Shown one piece after another: positions 24,419 to 32,991 of a stretch of DNA of 64,000 nt. How positions within the stretch are numbered: position 1 is the first letter of the stretch; every line of letters begins with the position of its first letter. The notes beneath the pieces were generated by a model. That model was not told the DNA's origin. It saw only the letters and a list, made by a program, of their open reading frames with translations, and did not search any database. The translations under genes were made by a program, and so were the position numbers. This stretch comes from Aldehydirespirator sp965116195 (GTDB taxonomy: Bacteria; Actinomycetota; Acidimicrobiia; Acidimicrobiales; Aldehydirespiratoraceae), in the NCBI GenBank assembly GCA_965116195.1, contig OZ220491.1, positions 1,798,001-1,862,000 of the forward strand, written 5' to 3'.

Positions 24419-25669
24419 CTAGTCCATGAGTTGCGGGTAGGGCGGCTTGGTGGCACACAGAGCCTCGGCCTCGGCTCGAACGGCATCCACTGCGGTTTGA
24501 TCGCCACGGCTGCGCAAGGCCCGGGTGATCAGATCAGCGATCACTTCCATGTCTGCTGTGTCCATGCCCTGCGTGGTCACCGCAGGCGTGCCTATACGAA
24601 CTCCCGAGGTGACAAAAGGCGAGCGGGGATCGTCGGGCACGGTGTTCTTGTTGAGGCTGATACCGGCATCATCAAGAACGGCTTGCGCTTCCTTGCCGGT
24701 GAGGTCTGCATCAAAGGTACCCAGGTCAACCAGCAGCAGATGGTTATCAGTGCCACCCGAGACAAGCCTGAACCCGTGCTCGGCCAATGCTGCTGCCAGG
24801 GCCTGTGCATTCTTGATGATGCGCGCCGCGTAGTCAGCAAAATCGCTGGTGGCGGCCTCGGCGAAGGCCACAGCCTTGGCGGCCACGGCATGGTCAAGCG
24901 GACCACCCTGGATGCCGGGGAACATAGCCTTGTCAACGGCCTTGGCGTGCTCGGATCGGCAGATAATGGCCCCGCCACGAGGGCCGCGCAGCGTCTTGTG
25001 GGTGGTGAAGGTGACCACATCGGCGAGCTGTGTCGGGTTGGGATGCACTCCGCCAGCAATCAGGCCGGCGATGTGGGCCGCGTCAAACATCAACATCGCA
25101 CCGGCTTCGTCGGCTATCTCGCGCAACGGCTCAGGTGAAATCTGGCGCGGGTAGGCGGTGGCACCCGCCACGATCAGCTTGGGCCGCTCTGTCAAAGCAA
25201 GGTCACGCAGTTGATCAAGGTCAATGCGCTCGTCGCTGGCAGTAACCCCGTAGGACACAAACCGGTACTGAAGACCCGAAAAGTTCACAGGCGAGCCGTG
25301 GGTGAGATGGCCTCCGTGATCCAGGCTCATGCCCAGCACGGTGTCGCCGGGCGCAATAAGAGCCTGATAGGCACCCATGTTGGCAATAGCACCGGCGTGG
25401 GGTTGCACATTGGCATGCTCTGAGCCGAACAGCGCGCAGGCCCGCTGCCGGGCCAACTCCTCAACCTCGTCCACCACCATGTTGCCGCCGTAGTAACGAC
25501 GACCCGGGTAGCCCTCACTGTATTTGTTCGTGAACACCGACCCGGTCGCGGCCATCACTGCCGGACTGGCAAAGTTCTCCGAGGCGATCAGCTGAATGGT
25601 GCTGTTCTGACGGTGGACCTCACGACGGATGAGGTCGGTTACGGAGTCATCAACAACGGGCCAGGCCAT
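24419..25669 (-). CDS. glyA: Serine hydroxymethyltransferase
   Basis: Interconverts serine and glycine with tetrahydrofolate, the main one-carbon source. It is a PLP enzyme: the lysine lies in TFTTHKTLRGPRGG. Other hallmarks are QLIASENFASPAV, TNKYSEGYPGRRYYGG, QPHAGAIANMGAY, DAAHIAGLIAGG and RIGTPAVTTQGM. The length of 416 is normal. The start at ATG 25669 (MAWPVVDDSVTDLIRREV) fits the family. rpiB and tsaC lie upstream on the same strand, the order seen in many actinobacteria. No glycine riboswitch was recognised in its leader, which instead holds a 74-bp repeat. Confidence 0.97.
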   Translation of the reverse strand: MAWPVVDDSVTDLIRREVHRQNSTIQLIASENFASPAVMAATGSVFTNKYSEGYPGRRYYGGNMVVDEVEELARQRACALFGSEHANVQPHAGAIANMGAYQALIAPGDTVLGMSLDHGGHLTHGSPVNFSGLQYRFVSYGVTASDERIDLDQLRDLALTERPKLIVAGATAYPRQISPEPLREIADEAGAMLMFDAAHIAGLIAGGVHPNPTQLADVVTFTTHKTLRGPRGGAIICRSEHAKAVDKAMFPGIQGGPLDHAVAAKAVAFAEAATSDFADYAARIIKNAQALAAALAEHGFRLVSGGTDNHLLLVDLGTFDADLTGKEAQAVLDDAGISLNKNTVPDDPRSPFVTSGVRIGTPAVTTQGMDTADMEVIADLITRALRSRGDQTAVDAVRAEAEALCATKPPYPQLMD

Positions 25670-25696
25670 GGCATCCTCGCTTCTTGTTCGGGCCTT

Positions 25697-25835
25697 GTAC
25701 GGCCGACATATAGGGCTGTCAATTTACGGGTCAAGACAGTCGAACGGGCTTCTCAACGGCTTGAGCCTTGCACTGCCACCAATTTGGAACTGTCAATCTA
25801 CGGCTGTTGATTCATCCTGGGTCAGAGGCGTGCTC
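25697..25835. repeat. Imperfect 74-bp duplication spanning the 3' end of rpiB
   Basis: CTGTCAAT(T/C)TACGG occurs at 25716 and 25790, 74 bp apart, and the preceding ~25 bp also align (GGGCCTTGTACGGCC with GAGCCTTGCACTGCC). The 25790 copy contains the rpiB stop codon. This is another duplicated 3' gene end. Confidence 0.8.
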
Positions 25836-26380
25836 AAGTTGGCAACCTGATCTCTAACACGTCTGCGCAACACAAGACGTCTGCCCGACACAGGACGTCT
25901 GCGCGACACGACTGATGCAGCGACTGATGCAGCCGACGCTCGCGAGCCAGGCGTGTCCAACTTGGCAACACGGGCTTGGTGACGACCGCCTTCAAAGGAA
26001 GCAGCCAGCCAGGCATCAAGAGCTTCACCTGCAACTGCTGCGCCGGTCAGCCGCTCACCGATGCACAACACGTTGGCATCATTGTGGGCCTTCGCCAAGC
26101 GGGCGGAGGTCACATCGTGGGCCACCGCGGCCCGCACTCCGGTGATTTTGTTGGCTGCCATGGCGATGCCGTTGCCGCTGCCGCACACACAAACACCCAG
26201 ATCAGCCTCGCCGCCTGCCACGGCCCGACCGACCGCCGCACCGTAGTCCGGGTAGTCCACGCGCTCGGTGGAGTGCGTGCCACAGTCCAGAATCTCATGG
26301 CCGCTTTGGCGCAGACGCTCTGACAATACCTGCTTGAGCTGGAAGCCCGCATGGTCTGCCCCTACCGCAATGCGCACCAC
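25793..26380 (-). CDS. rpiB: Ribose-5-phosphate isomerase B with an expanded C-terminal tail
   Basis: Interconverts ribose 5-phosphate and ribulose 5-phosphate in the pentose phosphate pathway. RIAVGADHAGFQLK opens the RpiB/LacAB fold, VDYPDYG follows, and the anion-binding loop is CGSGNGIAMAANK. The catalytic core ends near EGGRHQARVAKLD, residue ~145. About 50 extra residues follow, made of Arg/Val/Ser-rich repeats (RRRPVSGRRLVLRRRVRD) that end with a second version of the original end: VAKLDTP early, VANLSTP late. It seems a 3'-end duplication stayed in frame and lengthened the protein. Confidence 0.93.
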   Translation of the reverse strand: MVRIAVGADHAGFQLKQVLSERLRQSGHEILDCGTHSTERVDYPDYGAAVGRAVAGGEADLGVCVCGSGNGIAMAANKITGVRAAVAHDVTSARLAKAHNDANVLCIGERLTGAAVAGEALDAWLAASFEGGRHQARVAKLDTPGSRASAASVAASVVSRRRPVSGRRLVLRRRVRDQVANLSTPLTQDESTAVD

Positions 26381-26441
26381 CCTGAGCCTAGAACAGAGAC
26401 ACCTCAGCCGCCCACACTTCGCGAATGTTAATCGTCAGGCG

Positions 26442-26838
26442 GTAGCCACGAAGCTGCGGTTGACACAGCCGGCACCTCGTCTACGCGGCTTTCGCCGGTG
26501 AAACTAACACGGTAGCCACGAAGCTGCGGTTTGACACAGCCGGCACCTCAGACGCTGACAGAACTTCAAACATCATGTCAAGTTGTCGCCACGAAGCTGC
26601 GGTTTGACACAGCCGGAGCCTCAGCCGCCCAATGGCTCCTCAGATGTCACGGGCGGTCACCACGAAACTGCGGCTGACAGGATCAGTGACAGCTGAAAGA
26701 TGGGTCAGCACAGGTCCAGGAGAAGAAGTCACCACGAAACTGCCGCTGACAGGATCGGTGACAGCGCCTGCTCAGAAGTGGTATAACCAAGCGCAGGTGT
26801 CACCACGAAACTGCCGCTGACAGGATCGGTGACAGAGC
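26442..26838. repeat. Six-copy regularly spaced repeat array (about 71 bp period)
   Basis: CCACGAA(G/A)CTGC lies at 26446, 26516, 26589, 26660, 26732 and 26803, steps of 70-73 bp. About 37 bp of each unit is conserved and the other ~34 bp is unrelated between units. Two sub-families exist: units 1-3 with GACACAGCCGG and units 4-6 with CTGACAGGATC(G/A)GTGACAG, the latter flanked by GTCACC/GGTGAC inverted repeats. No cas gene is near. Confidence 0.9.
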
Positions 26839-26839
26839 C

Positions 26840-27451
26840 CTACAGCTTCTCACGCATCATCTCAAGGGTGACCGGGCCGGAGCGCAACACCACCGGAACA
26901 GCACCGGTGGTGTCAACCACGGTTGATGAAGCACCCGGACGATGACCACCGTCCACAACGACCCGAACTGTGGGGAAAAGTTCGGCCACCTCCTGAGCCG
27001 TTGCCGGTGTGGGTGCTCCGTGCCGGTTGGCGCTCGTCACCGCCAGCGGCCCGTCCACCGCAAGAGCGCGCACGAGGTCGTCATCGGGCAGTCGAACCCC
27101 GATCGTCGAAGCGTCACCCAGATGAGGGAGTGCCCCGGGCTGACGTGTTGCAACAATCGTGAGCGGTCCCGGCCAGAAACACTCGGCCAGCTTTCCGGCC
27201 ATCGGGCCGAACTGCACCAAAGCCTCCGCGTCGGACAAATCAGCCACAAGCACTGCGATGCTGCGTTCGGCGGGACGCTCCTTGAGTTCAAACAGTTGCC
27301 CGACAGCACCCGGTTCAGCCGCCTTGGCCGCCAGACCATAAACGGTGTCGGTGGGGATCACGACCGGCCTGCCGTGACACAACTCATGTCGTGCCGCGGC
27401 TATCGCCTGCGCACGAAGCCCGGGTTCCTCGCCAGCCATCACCTGAGGCAT
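26840..27451 (-). CDS. tsaC: Threonylcarbamoyl-AMP synthase (Sua5/YrdC/YwlC family)
   Basis: Makes threonylcarbamoyl-AMP for t6A37 modification of ANN-decoding tRNAs. The family's opening signature is present: GRPVVIPTDTVYGLAAKA, then LFELKERPAERSIAVLV, FWPGPLTIV and VGVRLPDDDLVRAL-like sequence (IGVRLPDDDLVRAL), and the SANRHG.PTPATA motif. About 203 residues from ATG 27451 (MPQVMAGEEP), a usual size for the short form. The 21 codons further upstream read into the 65-bp repeat and are not included. It is downstream of prmC and prfA in the common actinobacterial order. Confidence 0.93.
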   Translation of the reverse strand: MPQVMAGEEPGLRAQAIAAARHELCHGRPVVIPTDTVYGLAAKAAEPGAVGQLFELKERPAERSIAVLVADLSDAEALVQFGPMAGKLAECFWPGPLTIVATRQPGALPHLGDASTIGVRLPDDDLVRALAVDGPLAVTSANRHGAPTPATAQEVAELFPTVRVVVDGGHRPGASSTVVDTTGAVPVVLRSGPVTLEMMREKL

Positions 27452-27475
27452 TCTGCTCACACTCACAACCGCGTG

Positions 27476-27640
27476 TTTGTCAACCATCCGACATGGCAGG
27501 CGAATCCACTCCAAGCGTGCATAAGGTTCGTGACGAGTTAGTTGTCAACCAACCGACATGGCAGGCGAATCCACCGGAGCCGCGCCGCGTGATCGTGCCG
27601 ATCTGGTTTGTCAACCATCCGACATGGCAGGCGAACCCAT
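27476..27640. repeat. Three-copy interspersed repeat (65-66 bp period) upstream of tsaC
   Basis: GTCAACCA(T/A)CCGACATGGC followed by AGGCGAA(T/C)CCA occurs at 27479, 27544 and 27610. About 30 bp is conserved and the ~35 bp between copies differs completely. It resembles the six-copy array at 26.4-26.8 kb in geometry but not in sequence. Confidence 0.88.
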
Positions 27641-27706
27641 TTGGGATCAACGACCCGAACCTCGTCACGTTGTCGTTAGGAGCTTTGCCTCGACCGACGT
27701 ACCTAC

Positions 27707-28654
27707 TCATGAGCGACGACCCAACACGACACGCTCACGTCCTGCAAGGTCGAGTTCTATGTACACATCACTCAACCCTGCCTCGGTGGCGATGACGGCA
27801 CACTGCCGGGCGCGGTGTGAAGCGACCTCCACAATCACCACTCCATCTGCCTTGAGCCACTCCATTGACCCGCAGATCACCCGTCGCACTGCTTCGTCAC
27901 CGCGTGGACCTGCCCACAGCGCCACCGGCGGCTCCCAGTCGGCCACCACGGCGGGCAACACCTCACCGGTGCCTATGTACGGCGGATTGGACACCACCAC
28001 GTCCACCGAGTTCCTCAAATCGTTGGGCAGAGCGTCATACCAGTCTCCCTCATGCAAGCTGACCCGTGCGGCGGCGCGTCCCAGACCGGCAAGGTTGGCA
28101 CGAGCCACAGCCAACGCCTGGGTCGAAACGTCCGTGGCATGCACCCTGACACCAGGGCACTCGACCGCCACCGACAGTGCAATCGCTCCCGTTCCGGTAC
28201 CCAGATCCACCACAACAATCTCACTAATCTCACCAACAGTTTCACCGCTCCGACCGTGCCGGCGTTGGCGGGTGCGTGTGCGGGCGCGCCGCTGCACCTC
28301 GGCAATCGCAATGCCAGCCACGACCTCGGTTTCCGGCCTGGGAATCAACACCCTTTGGTCAACCATCAGATCAAGCGTGCGAAAACCCCACGAACCAACC
28401 ACATACTGCAACGGCTCACCGGCACAACGTCGTTGCAGCATGTCGTGAAATCGGGCAGCGGCCAGCTTGGTTACCGGTTGGCTGAGCACGGATTCAAAAT
28501 GCGCGGCGTCTGTTCCGGAGGCGGCCTCCACAATGCGTCGAGCGTCAACAGCAGGCACCTCCACCTCGGCAACACATGCCAGTTCACGCTGAGCTTCATC
28601 AAAGAAACTGCTCCAATAGACCACCACGCCTGTCAGGTCACGCCCCGAGGTCAC
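27707..28654 (-). CDS. prmC: Release factor glutamine methyltransferase
   Basis: Methylates the Gln of the GGQ motif in release factors RF1/RF2. The AdoMet-binding motif is VVDLGTGTGAIALSVAV and the catalytic NPPY is in VVVSNPPYIGTGEV; the N-terminal helical domain contains CAGEPLQYVVGSWGFR and IPRPETEVV, both typical. The length of 315 is slightly long, with the extra residues at the N-terminus, so a start inside the first ~15 codons is possible. It lies directly downstream of its substrate gene prfA on the same strand. Confidence 0.95.
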   Translation of the reverse strand: MTSGRDLTGVVVYWSSFFDEAQRELACVAEVEVPAVDARRIVEAASGTDAAHFESVLSQPVTKLAAARFHDMLQRRCAGEPLQYVVGSWGFRTLDLMVDQRVLIPRPETEVVAGIAIAEVQRRARTRTRQRRHGRSGETVGEISEIVVVDLGTGTGAIALSVAVECPGVRVHATDVSTQALAVARANLAGLGRAAARVSLHEGDWYDALPNDLRNSVDVVVSNPPYIGTGEVLPAVVADWEPPVALWAGPRGDEAVRRVICGSMEWLKADGVVIVEVASHRARQCAVIATEAGLSDVYIELDLAGRERVVLGRRS

Positions 28655-28790
28655 TGCTCAGACGGGCATACAAAGGTGCTCCGACAGCACCGGAAGCCAA
28701 GCGACAGAACAGCACCCGCACTCACAAATCAACACCGGAAGCCAGACAGCGGCACCGAGCCCGATGCTCAGACAGCAGCACCGGAGGACA
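28655..28790. repeat. Short repeats derived from the prfA 3' end
   Basis: CGACAGCACCGGAAGCC-like sequences occur about four times between prmC and prfA, and the last one, CAGACAGCAGCACCGGAGG, is the prfA 3' end with its stop codon. Individual units are only 15-20 bp and imperfect. Confidence 0.65.
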
Positions 28791-29838
28791 GCAGCATGTG
28801 CTGTTCGTCCCCGATGAGTGCGTCGCTTATCTCATCAAGTTCACCGGCGAGAACCCGCTCAAGTCTGTAGAGCGTGAGTCCGATGCGATGGTCTGTGATC
28901 CGGTTCTCCTTGACGTTGTAGGTGCGAATCTTCTCAGAACGGTCACCGCCTCCGACCTGACCCCGCCGCAGCGCTGACTGCTCGGCTGTGGCCCGTTGTT
29001 GCTCAGCCTGCAACAAGCGCGACCGCAATACCCGCAGTGCCTTCTGTTTGTTCTGGAGTTGGCTCTTCTCGTCCTGCATAGCCACCACCATGCCGGTTGG
29101 CAGGTGAGTGATCCGCACAGCCGAGTCCGTGGTGTTGACAGATTGTCCGCCCGGGCCGGACGAGCGATAGACGTCGATTTGCAGGTCAGTGTCATCGATG
29201 CGAACGTCCACCTCTTCGGCCTCGGGCAACACCGACACGGTGGCCGAGGAGGTGTGAACCCGACCCTGACTCTCGGTTACCGGAACTCGTTGCACCCGAT
29301 GCGTCCCGGCTTCGTGTTTCATGCGCGTCCACACCTGCTCACCCGATATCAAACCGCTCACCTCTGTGTAGCCCCCCAGGTCCGAAACAGACGCAGCCAG
29401 CGGCTCCAGCCTCCAGCCGCGGCGACGCGCGTAGGCCTGATACATCAAGAACAGGTCACGAGCAAACAGGTTGGCCTCCTCGCCGCCCGCAGCCCCACGG
29501 ATCTCCACAATGACATTGCGCCCGTCGTTCGGATCGGTGGGCAGCAGCAACACACGCAGCCTGTTCTGGATGGTTGCCACTGTGGCATCCAACTCGTCAA
29601 TGATCTCGCGCATCTCAGCCCGGTCATCAGCATCAGCGCCGGAATGCAGGCTCAGCGCTGCCTTGCGATCATCCAGCGCTGACCGCAACTCAGCGCCGGT
29701 GGACACGATCTCATGGAGTTGCTTGTAGCGCCGACCCAACTCGGCAAGGCGGCGCGGGTCGGCCTGCACCGCGGGATCACCGAGGTGAACCTCCACTTCT
29801 TTGAGGTCATTCTCAAGACCGGCGATCCTCTCCAGCAT
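28768..29838 (-). CDS. prfA: Peptide chain release factor 1
   Basis: Recognises UAA and UAG at the ribosome and triggers peptide release. The GGQ tripeptide is in SSGPGGQSVNTTDSAVR and the N-terminal coiled-coil is LERIAGLENDLKEVEVHL. IEIRGAAGGEEANLFARDL-type sequence (VEIRGAAGGEEANLFA) and RVPVTESQGRVHTSSATV are strong family markers. The length of 356 is normal and the start codon places MLERIAGLE as usual. prmC follows directly. Confidence 0.97.
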   Translation of the reverse strand: MLERIAGLENDLKEVEVHLGDPAVQADPRRLAELGRRYKQLHEIVSTGAELRSALDDRKAALSLHSGADADDRAEMREIIDELDATVATIQNRLRVLLLPTDPNDGRNVIVEIRGAAGGEEANLFARDLFLMYQAYARRRGWRLEPLAASVSDLGGYTEVSGLISGEQVWTRMKHEAGTHRVQRVPVTESQGRVHTSSATVSVLPEAEEVDVRIDDTDLQIDVYRSSGPGGQSVNTTDSAVRITHLPTGMVVAMQDEKSQLQNKQKALRVLRSRLLQAEQQRATAEQSALRRGQVGGGDRSEKIRTYNVKENRITDHRIGLTLYRLERVLAGELDEISDALIGDEQHMLLSSGAAV

Positions 29839-30141
29839 CGTATGAGGCTACATATGACCACCGGTGAGGGAGGTGATGAAGTTCCTGACCGCAGTCACGA
29901 TCTCGGTGTCTGCCCGGGGTACGGGATCGTGTCTGTGACCCCTCAGCCAGTGCGTGCTGACCTGACCGGCGACAGCGCCGATGTGTCTGGCGAACTCCGC
30001 CGACCGGTGAAATGTGCGCTTCAGCGGCGGGTCTGGCAGGCTTGAGCACAGATGCTGCCAACCACAGCAGCTACATTGAACAGCGGCAGTCTTCGGTCAC
30101 ATGGATCAGCAGTCCTCGGTCACGCTCCGAGAGGGGGCACA
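29839..30141. other. Intergenic stretch without a supported gene
   Basis: Between prfA and the polyphosphate kinase gene. One rightward frame (ATG near 29854 to a stop at 30043) stays open for about 63 codons but shows no recognisable pattern, hydrophobic segment or ribosome site. Short direct repeats (CAGTCTTCGGTCAC / CAGTCCTCGGTCAC at 30089 and 30111) are visible. Confidence 0.5.
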
Positions 30142-30975
30142 TCAGTACTTTTGAGGTACGAAAGTCTGGTCAGACATCGGTGGTCTCACATAGCCGACAC
30201 CTGACTGACGTTCAGGCAGTACAACATCCTCCCAGGGAACCGGTTGATAGGGGATCATCGACAACAGGTGCGCAATGCAGTTCAAGCGTGCCCGCTTCTT
30301 GGAATCGGCATTGACGACGTACCACGGAGCCTGCTTGATGTCGGTGTGGGCAAACAGGGTGTCCTTGGCCTTGGAGAACTCCACCCACATGGTTCGCCCC
30401 TGCACGTCCATGGGTGAGAGCTTCCAGCGCTTGACCGGATCAGCTATCCGGCTCTGAAAACGGCGTTCCTGCTCGGCATCACTGACCGAGAACCAGTACT
30501 TGATCAGTATTATCCCCGAGCGCACCAGCATCCGCTCGAATTCCGGGCAGGAGCGCAGGAACTCGCGGTACTCGTCCTGGGTGCAAAAGCCCATCACCGG
30601 CTCGACAAGGCCCCGGTTGTACCAGCTGCGATCAAACAACACCATCTCACCCGCGGTTGGCAGTTCCGCCACGTAGCGCTGGAACCACCACTGCTTCTTC
30701 TCCCGGTCGCTGGGTGTGCCCAAAGCGACGACCCGCACCACCCGCGGGTTGAGCCGTTCAGTGATCCGCTTGATCACTCCACCCTTGCCGGCAGCGTCGC
30801 GGCCCTCGAAGATGACGACCACCTTGAGACCCTTGTGGCGAATCCAACGTTGCAGACGAACCAATTCCTCCTGCAGATGGGCCAGTTCCCGCTCGTAGTC
30901 CTTCCTGTTGATCTTCGTTGGTCTGGCTGGCTCAACATCCTGAGAGGCGTCGTCAAGCATGAGGTCCAGGTTCAT
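30142..30975 (-). CDS. ppk2: Polyphosphate kinase 2 (PPK2 family)
   Basis: Transfers phosphate between polyphosphate and nucleotides. The Walker A motif is FEGRDAAGKGGVIKR, the lid module DRSWYNRGLVEPVMGFC, and conserved WFSVSDAEQERRF and WKLSPMD are present; all point to the PPK2 domain. The length of 277 is that of a one-domain class I enzyme, which normally favours NDP phosphorylation. It is alone on the minus strand, with the extremely acidic membrane protein encoded next to it. The last ~30 residues (ERQSGVGYVRPPMSDQTF) are less conserved. Confidence 0.95.
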   Translation of the reverse strand: MNLDLMLDDASQDVEPARPTKINRKDYERELAHLQEELVRLQRWIRHKGLKVVVIFEGRDAAGKGGVIKRITERLNPRVVRVVALGTPSDREKKQWWFQRYVAELPTAGEMVLFDRSWYNRGLVEPVMGFCTQDEYREFLRSCPEFERMLVRSGIILIKYWFSVSDAEQERRFQSRIADPVKRWKLSPMDVQGRTMWVEFSKAKDTLFAHTDIKQAPWYVVNADSKKRARLNCIAHLLSMIPYQPVPWEDVVLPERQSGVGYVRPPMSDQTFVPQKY

Positions 30976-31081
30976 GGCCCAGACAATACCTCAATGAGCG
31001 TCGCCGGGCATAGTGCCGCTGTTGTCACAGCGGGTACCAGCATCACAGCGGGTACCAGCCAGCAGCTGCGCCAGGCAGGGA

Positions 31082-32929
31082 TCAGGCGAGTCTCGCCCAG
31101 TCCGCTGGCGAACGGCTGCTGGCTGGCACCCTGCTGAGCCACCACTCCAACAAGTCCATAATCTCAGACTCCCGATCCTCCAAGTCATCCAGCTCCAGGT
31201 CATCCAAGTCCAAGTCACCCAAGTTCAGGTCATCCAAGTCCAGATCCTGCAATGACTGCGGATCCAGTTCGCCCAAGAAATCCAAGCAGTCAAAGAGGCC
31301 GTCGCACAAGCCGAGGCGCTGCATAAGTTCCAACGCTGCGAGGTACTGTTGCATCTCGTCAAATGGCAACTCATCCTCGTCTTCACCAAATGTAAAGCCC
31401 TCACCTGCATCTTCGTCACCTGCATCCTCATCGCTCATGGAGGGATCCTCGACAGACTCGTCAAACTCCTCACTCATGAAGGGCACCTCATCCTCGCCAT
31501 TCCAGGAGTCGAAAGGCACCTCATCCTCGCCATTCCAGGCAAAACACTCACCCGAATCACCTTCATAGGCATCACTCCTGGAGTCGAAAGGCACCTCGCC
31601 CTCATCACTCCAGGCAAAACACTCACCCGAATCACCTTCATAGGCATCACTCCTGGAGTCGAAAGGCTCCTCATCCGTGTCACCCCACATGTCGGAGAAC
31701 AGCTCCCCCAGCCCGGGCAGGCTGTCGCCGATGCCAAACGGCAAATCGCCGTCTTCCATCATCCCTTCGCCCAGTTCCGACAGCCACTCCCGCAACAGGT
31801 AGGGAAGCCATTCTTCCATCAAGAAGGGCAGCCACTCTTCCTCCATGGAGCGCGGCTCGAACGGCGACTCTTCATCTTCAGGCCACGGCATCGGCTCAAG
31901 ATCATCAGGCCAAGATCTCCACTCAGGCTCACCCGACTCGGGCCACTCCGGCTCACCCCACCTGCGATCATCGTTGTATTCGGGCCACTCCGGCTCATCC
32001 CATTCATCCCACTCAGGCTCATCCCACCTGCGATCATCCCCGGGATCATCCCATTCACCCCACTCGGGCTCACCCCACTCGGGCCACTCGGGGTCACCCC
32101 ACCTTGGCTCAGCTTCAGGCCAAGACCTCCACTCTGGGCCATCAGGCCAAGTCATTCCGTGATCATCAAACCAGGGCATCCCCTCATGCATCCCATGATC
32201 ATCGAACCTGGGCATCCCGTGGTCGTGGTCGTGATGGCGTTGACCTTCATGGCCTAGCCACGGCGTATGCCAGTCAGGTTCGTCACAGTGGCAAGGCTCG
32301 CCCGGATACACGCCGAACTCCCCCTCGAAATCATCACTGTGACCATCAACCACGAGAAACTCACGGGCATCGTCGTCATCGTCATCGTCGTCCACAATGG
32401 CGGATATGGCCCACACGGCTCCTACTATCACGGCGGCACATGCCACGACTGCACCGGCCACCATCCCGGCCGTCTTGAGGGCACCACGCCGAGGCTTGTC
32501 GTTGTCGCCAGAGTTGGCCCCGACTTTGCCAACGCCATCAGTGTTGCCACCAGAGGCCCCGTCAGCCGAGCCTGACACTGCTGAGGCAGTGTCCACCTCA
32601 GAAGCTGTGTCGCCCTCTGGGGACCTGTCTGTGACCTCAGTGCCCGCGTCACCCCCGGTGACCGTCTCCGCGTCAACCCCAGCAACCGTGCCCGCGTCAA
32701 CCCCGGTGACCGTCTCCGCGTCAACCCCAGCAAACGTCTCCGCGTCAACCCCGGTGACCGTCTCCGCGTCAACCCCAGCAACCGCGTCCATGTCAGCATC
32801 TGTGACCGTATCTGCGTCAGCCCCAGCAACCGCGTCCATGTCAGCATCTGTGACTTCAGCGTCAGAGCCTACGTTTTGACCGTCTGTGTCTTGGTCTTTG
32901 ATTTGATGATTGGTGTTTGTTTCAGCCAT
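31082..32929 (-). CDS. Very acidic single-pass membrane protein with Glu-Trp and His-rich repeats, unknown function
   Basis: I do not recognise the family. The N-terminal ~130 residues are cytoplasmic and made of VDAETVTG repeats. One helix follows (GMVAGAVVACAAVIVGAVWAI), then eight consecutive Asp. The outer part begins with CHCDEPDWHTPW and a His-rich segment (HHDHDHGMPRFDDHG), then about ten PEW/EPEW/EWDE units, the tandem DSRSDAYEGDSGECFAW pair, and a C-terminal LDLDDLNLGDLDLDDLELDD run. Acid, His and paired Cys suggest metal or cation binding at the surface (inference). Base composition matches neighbours, and the frame stays open for 615 codons despite repeats, so it is very probably real. 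Confidence 0.75.
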   Translation of the reverse strand: MAETNTNHQIKDQDTDGQNVGSDAEVTDADMDAVAGADADTVTDADMDAVAGVDAETVTGVDAETFAGVDAETVTGVDAGTVAGVDAETVTGGDAGTEVTDRSPEGDTASEVDTASAVSGSADGASGGNTDGVGKVGANSGDNDKPRRGALKTAGMVAGAVVACAAVIVGAVWAISAIVDDDDDDDDAREFLVVDGHSDDFEGEFGVYPGEPCHCDEPDWHTPWLGHEGQRHHDHDHGMPRFDDHGMHEGMPWFDDHGMTWPDGPEWRSWPEAEPRWGDPEWPEWGEPEWGEWDDPGDDRRWDEPEWDEWDEPEWPEYNDDRRWGEPEWPESGEPEWRSWPDDLEPMPWPEDEESPFEPRSMEEEWLPFLMEEWLPYLLREWLSELGEGMMEDGDLPFGIGDSLPGLGELFSDMWGDTDEEPFDSRSDAYEGDSGECFAWSDEGEVPFDSRSDAYEGDSGECFAWNGEDEVPFDSWNGEDEVPFMSEEFDESVEDPSMSDEDAGDEDAGEGFTFGEDEDELPFDEMQQYLAALELMQRLGLCDGLFDCLDFLGELDPQSLQDLDLDDLNLGDLDLDDLELDDLEDRESEIMDLLEWWLSRVPASSRSPADWARLA

Positions 32930-32991
32930 ACCCAGACGCTAGAACATAAAAGTCAGAACTTAGTAAGAACACCCATCACAGAACCGAAGTT

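Noticed and set aside
25670..25792. Glycine riboswitch upstream of glyA
   Set aside because: No conserved aptamer elements; the leader is a 74-bp repeat.
26442..26838. True CRISPR array
   Set aside because: Repeats diverge into two subtypes, conserved part varies in length, and no cas gene or leader is seen; arrays of the same geometry but other sequences occur elsewhere in the window.
29854..30045. Possible 63-codon gene between prfA and ppk2
   Set aside because: No ribosome site, no hydrophobic or conserved pattern; open frame expected by chance at this GC content.
31349..32257. Rightward 302-codon frame opposite the acidic membrane protein
   Set aside because: Pro/Leu/Arg repeats are the antisense reading of the Glu-Trp repeats.
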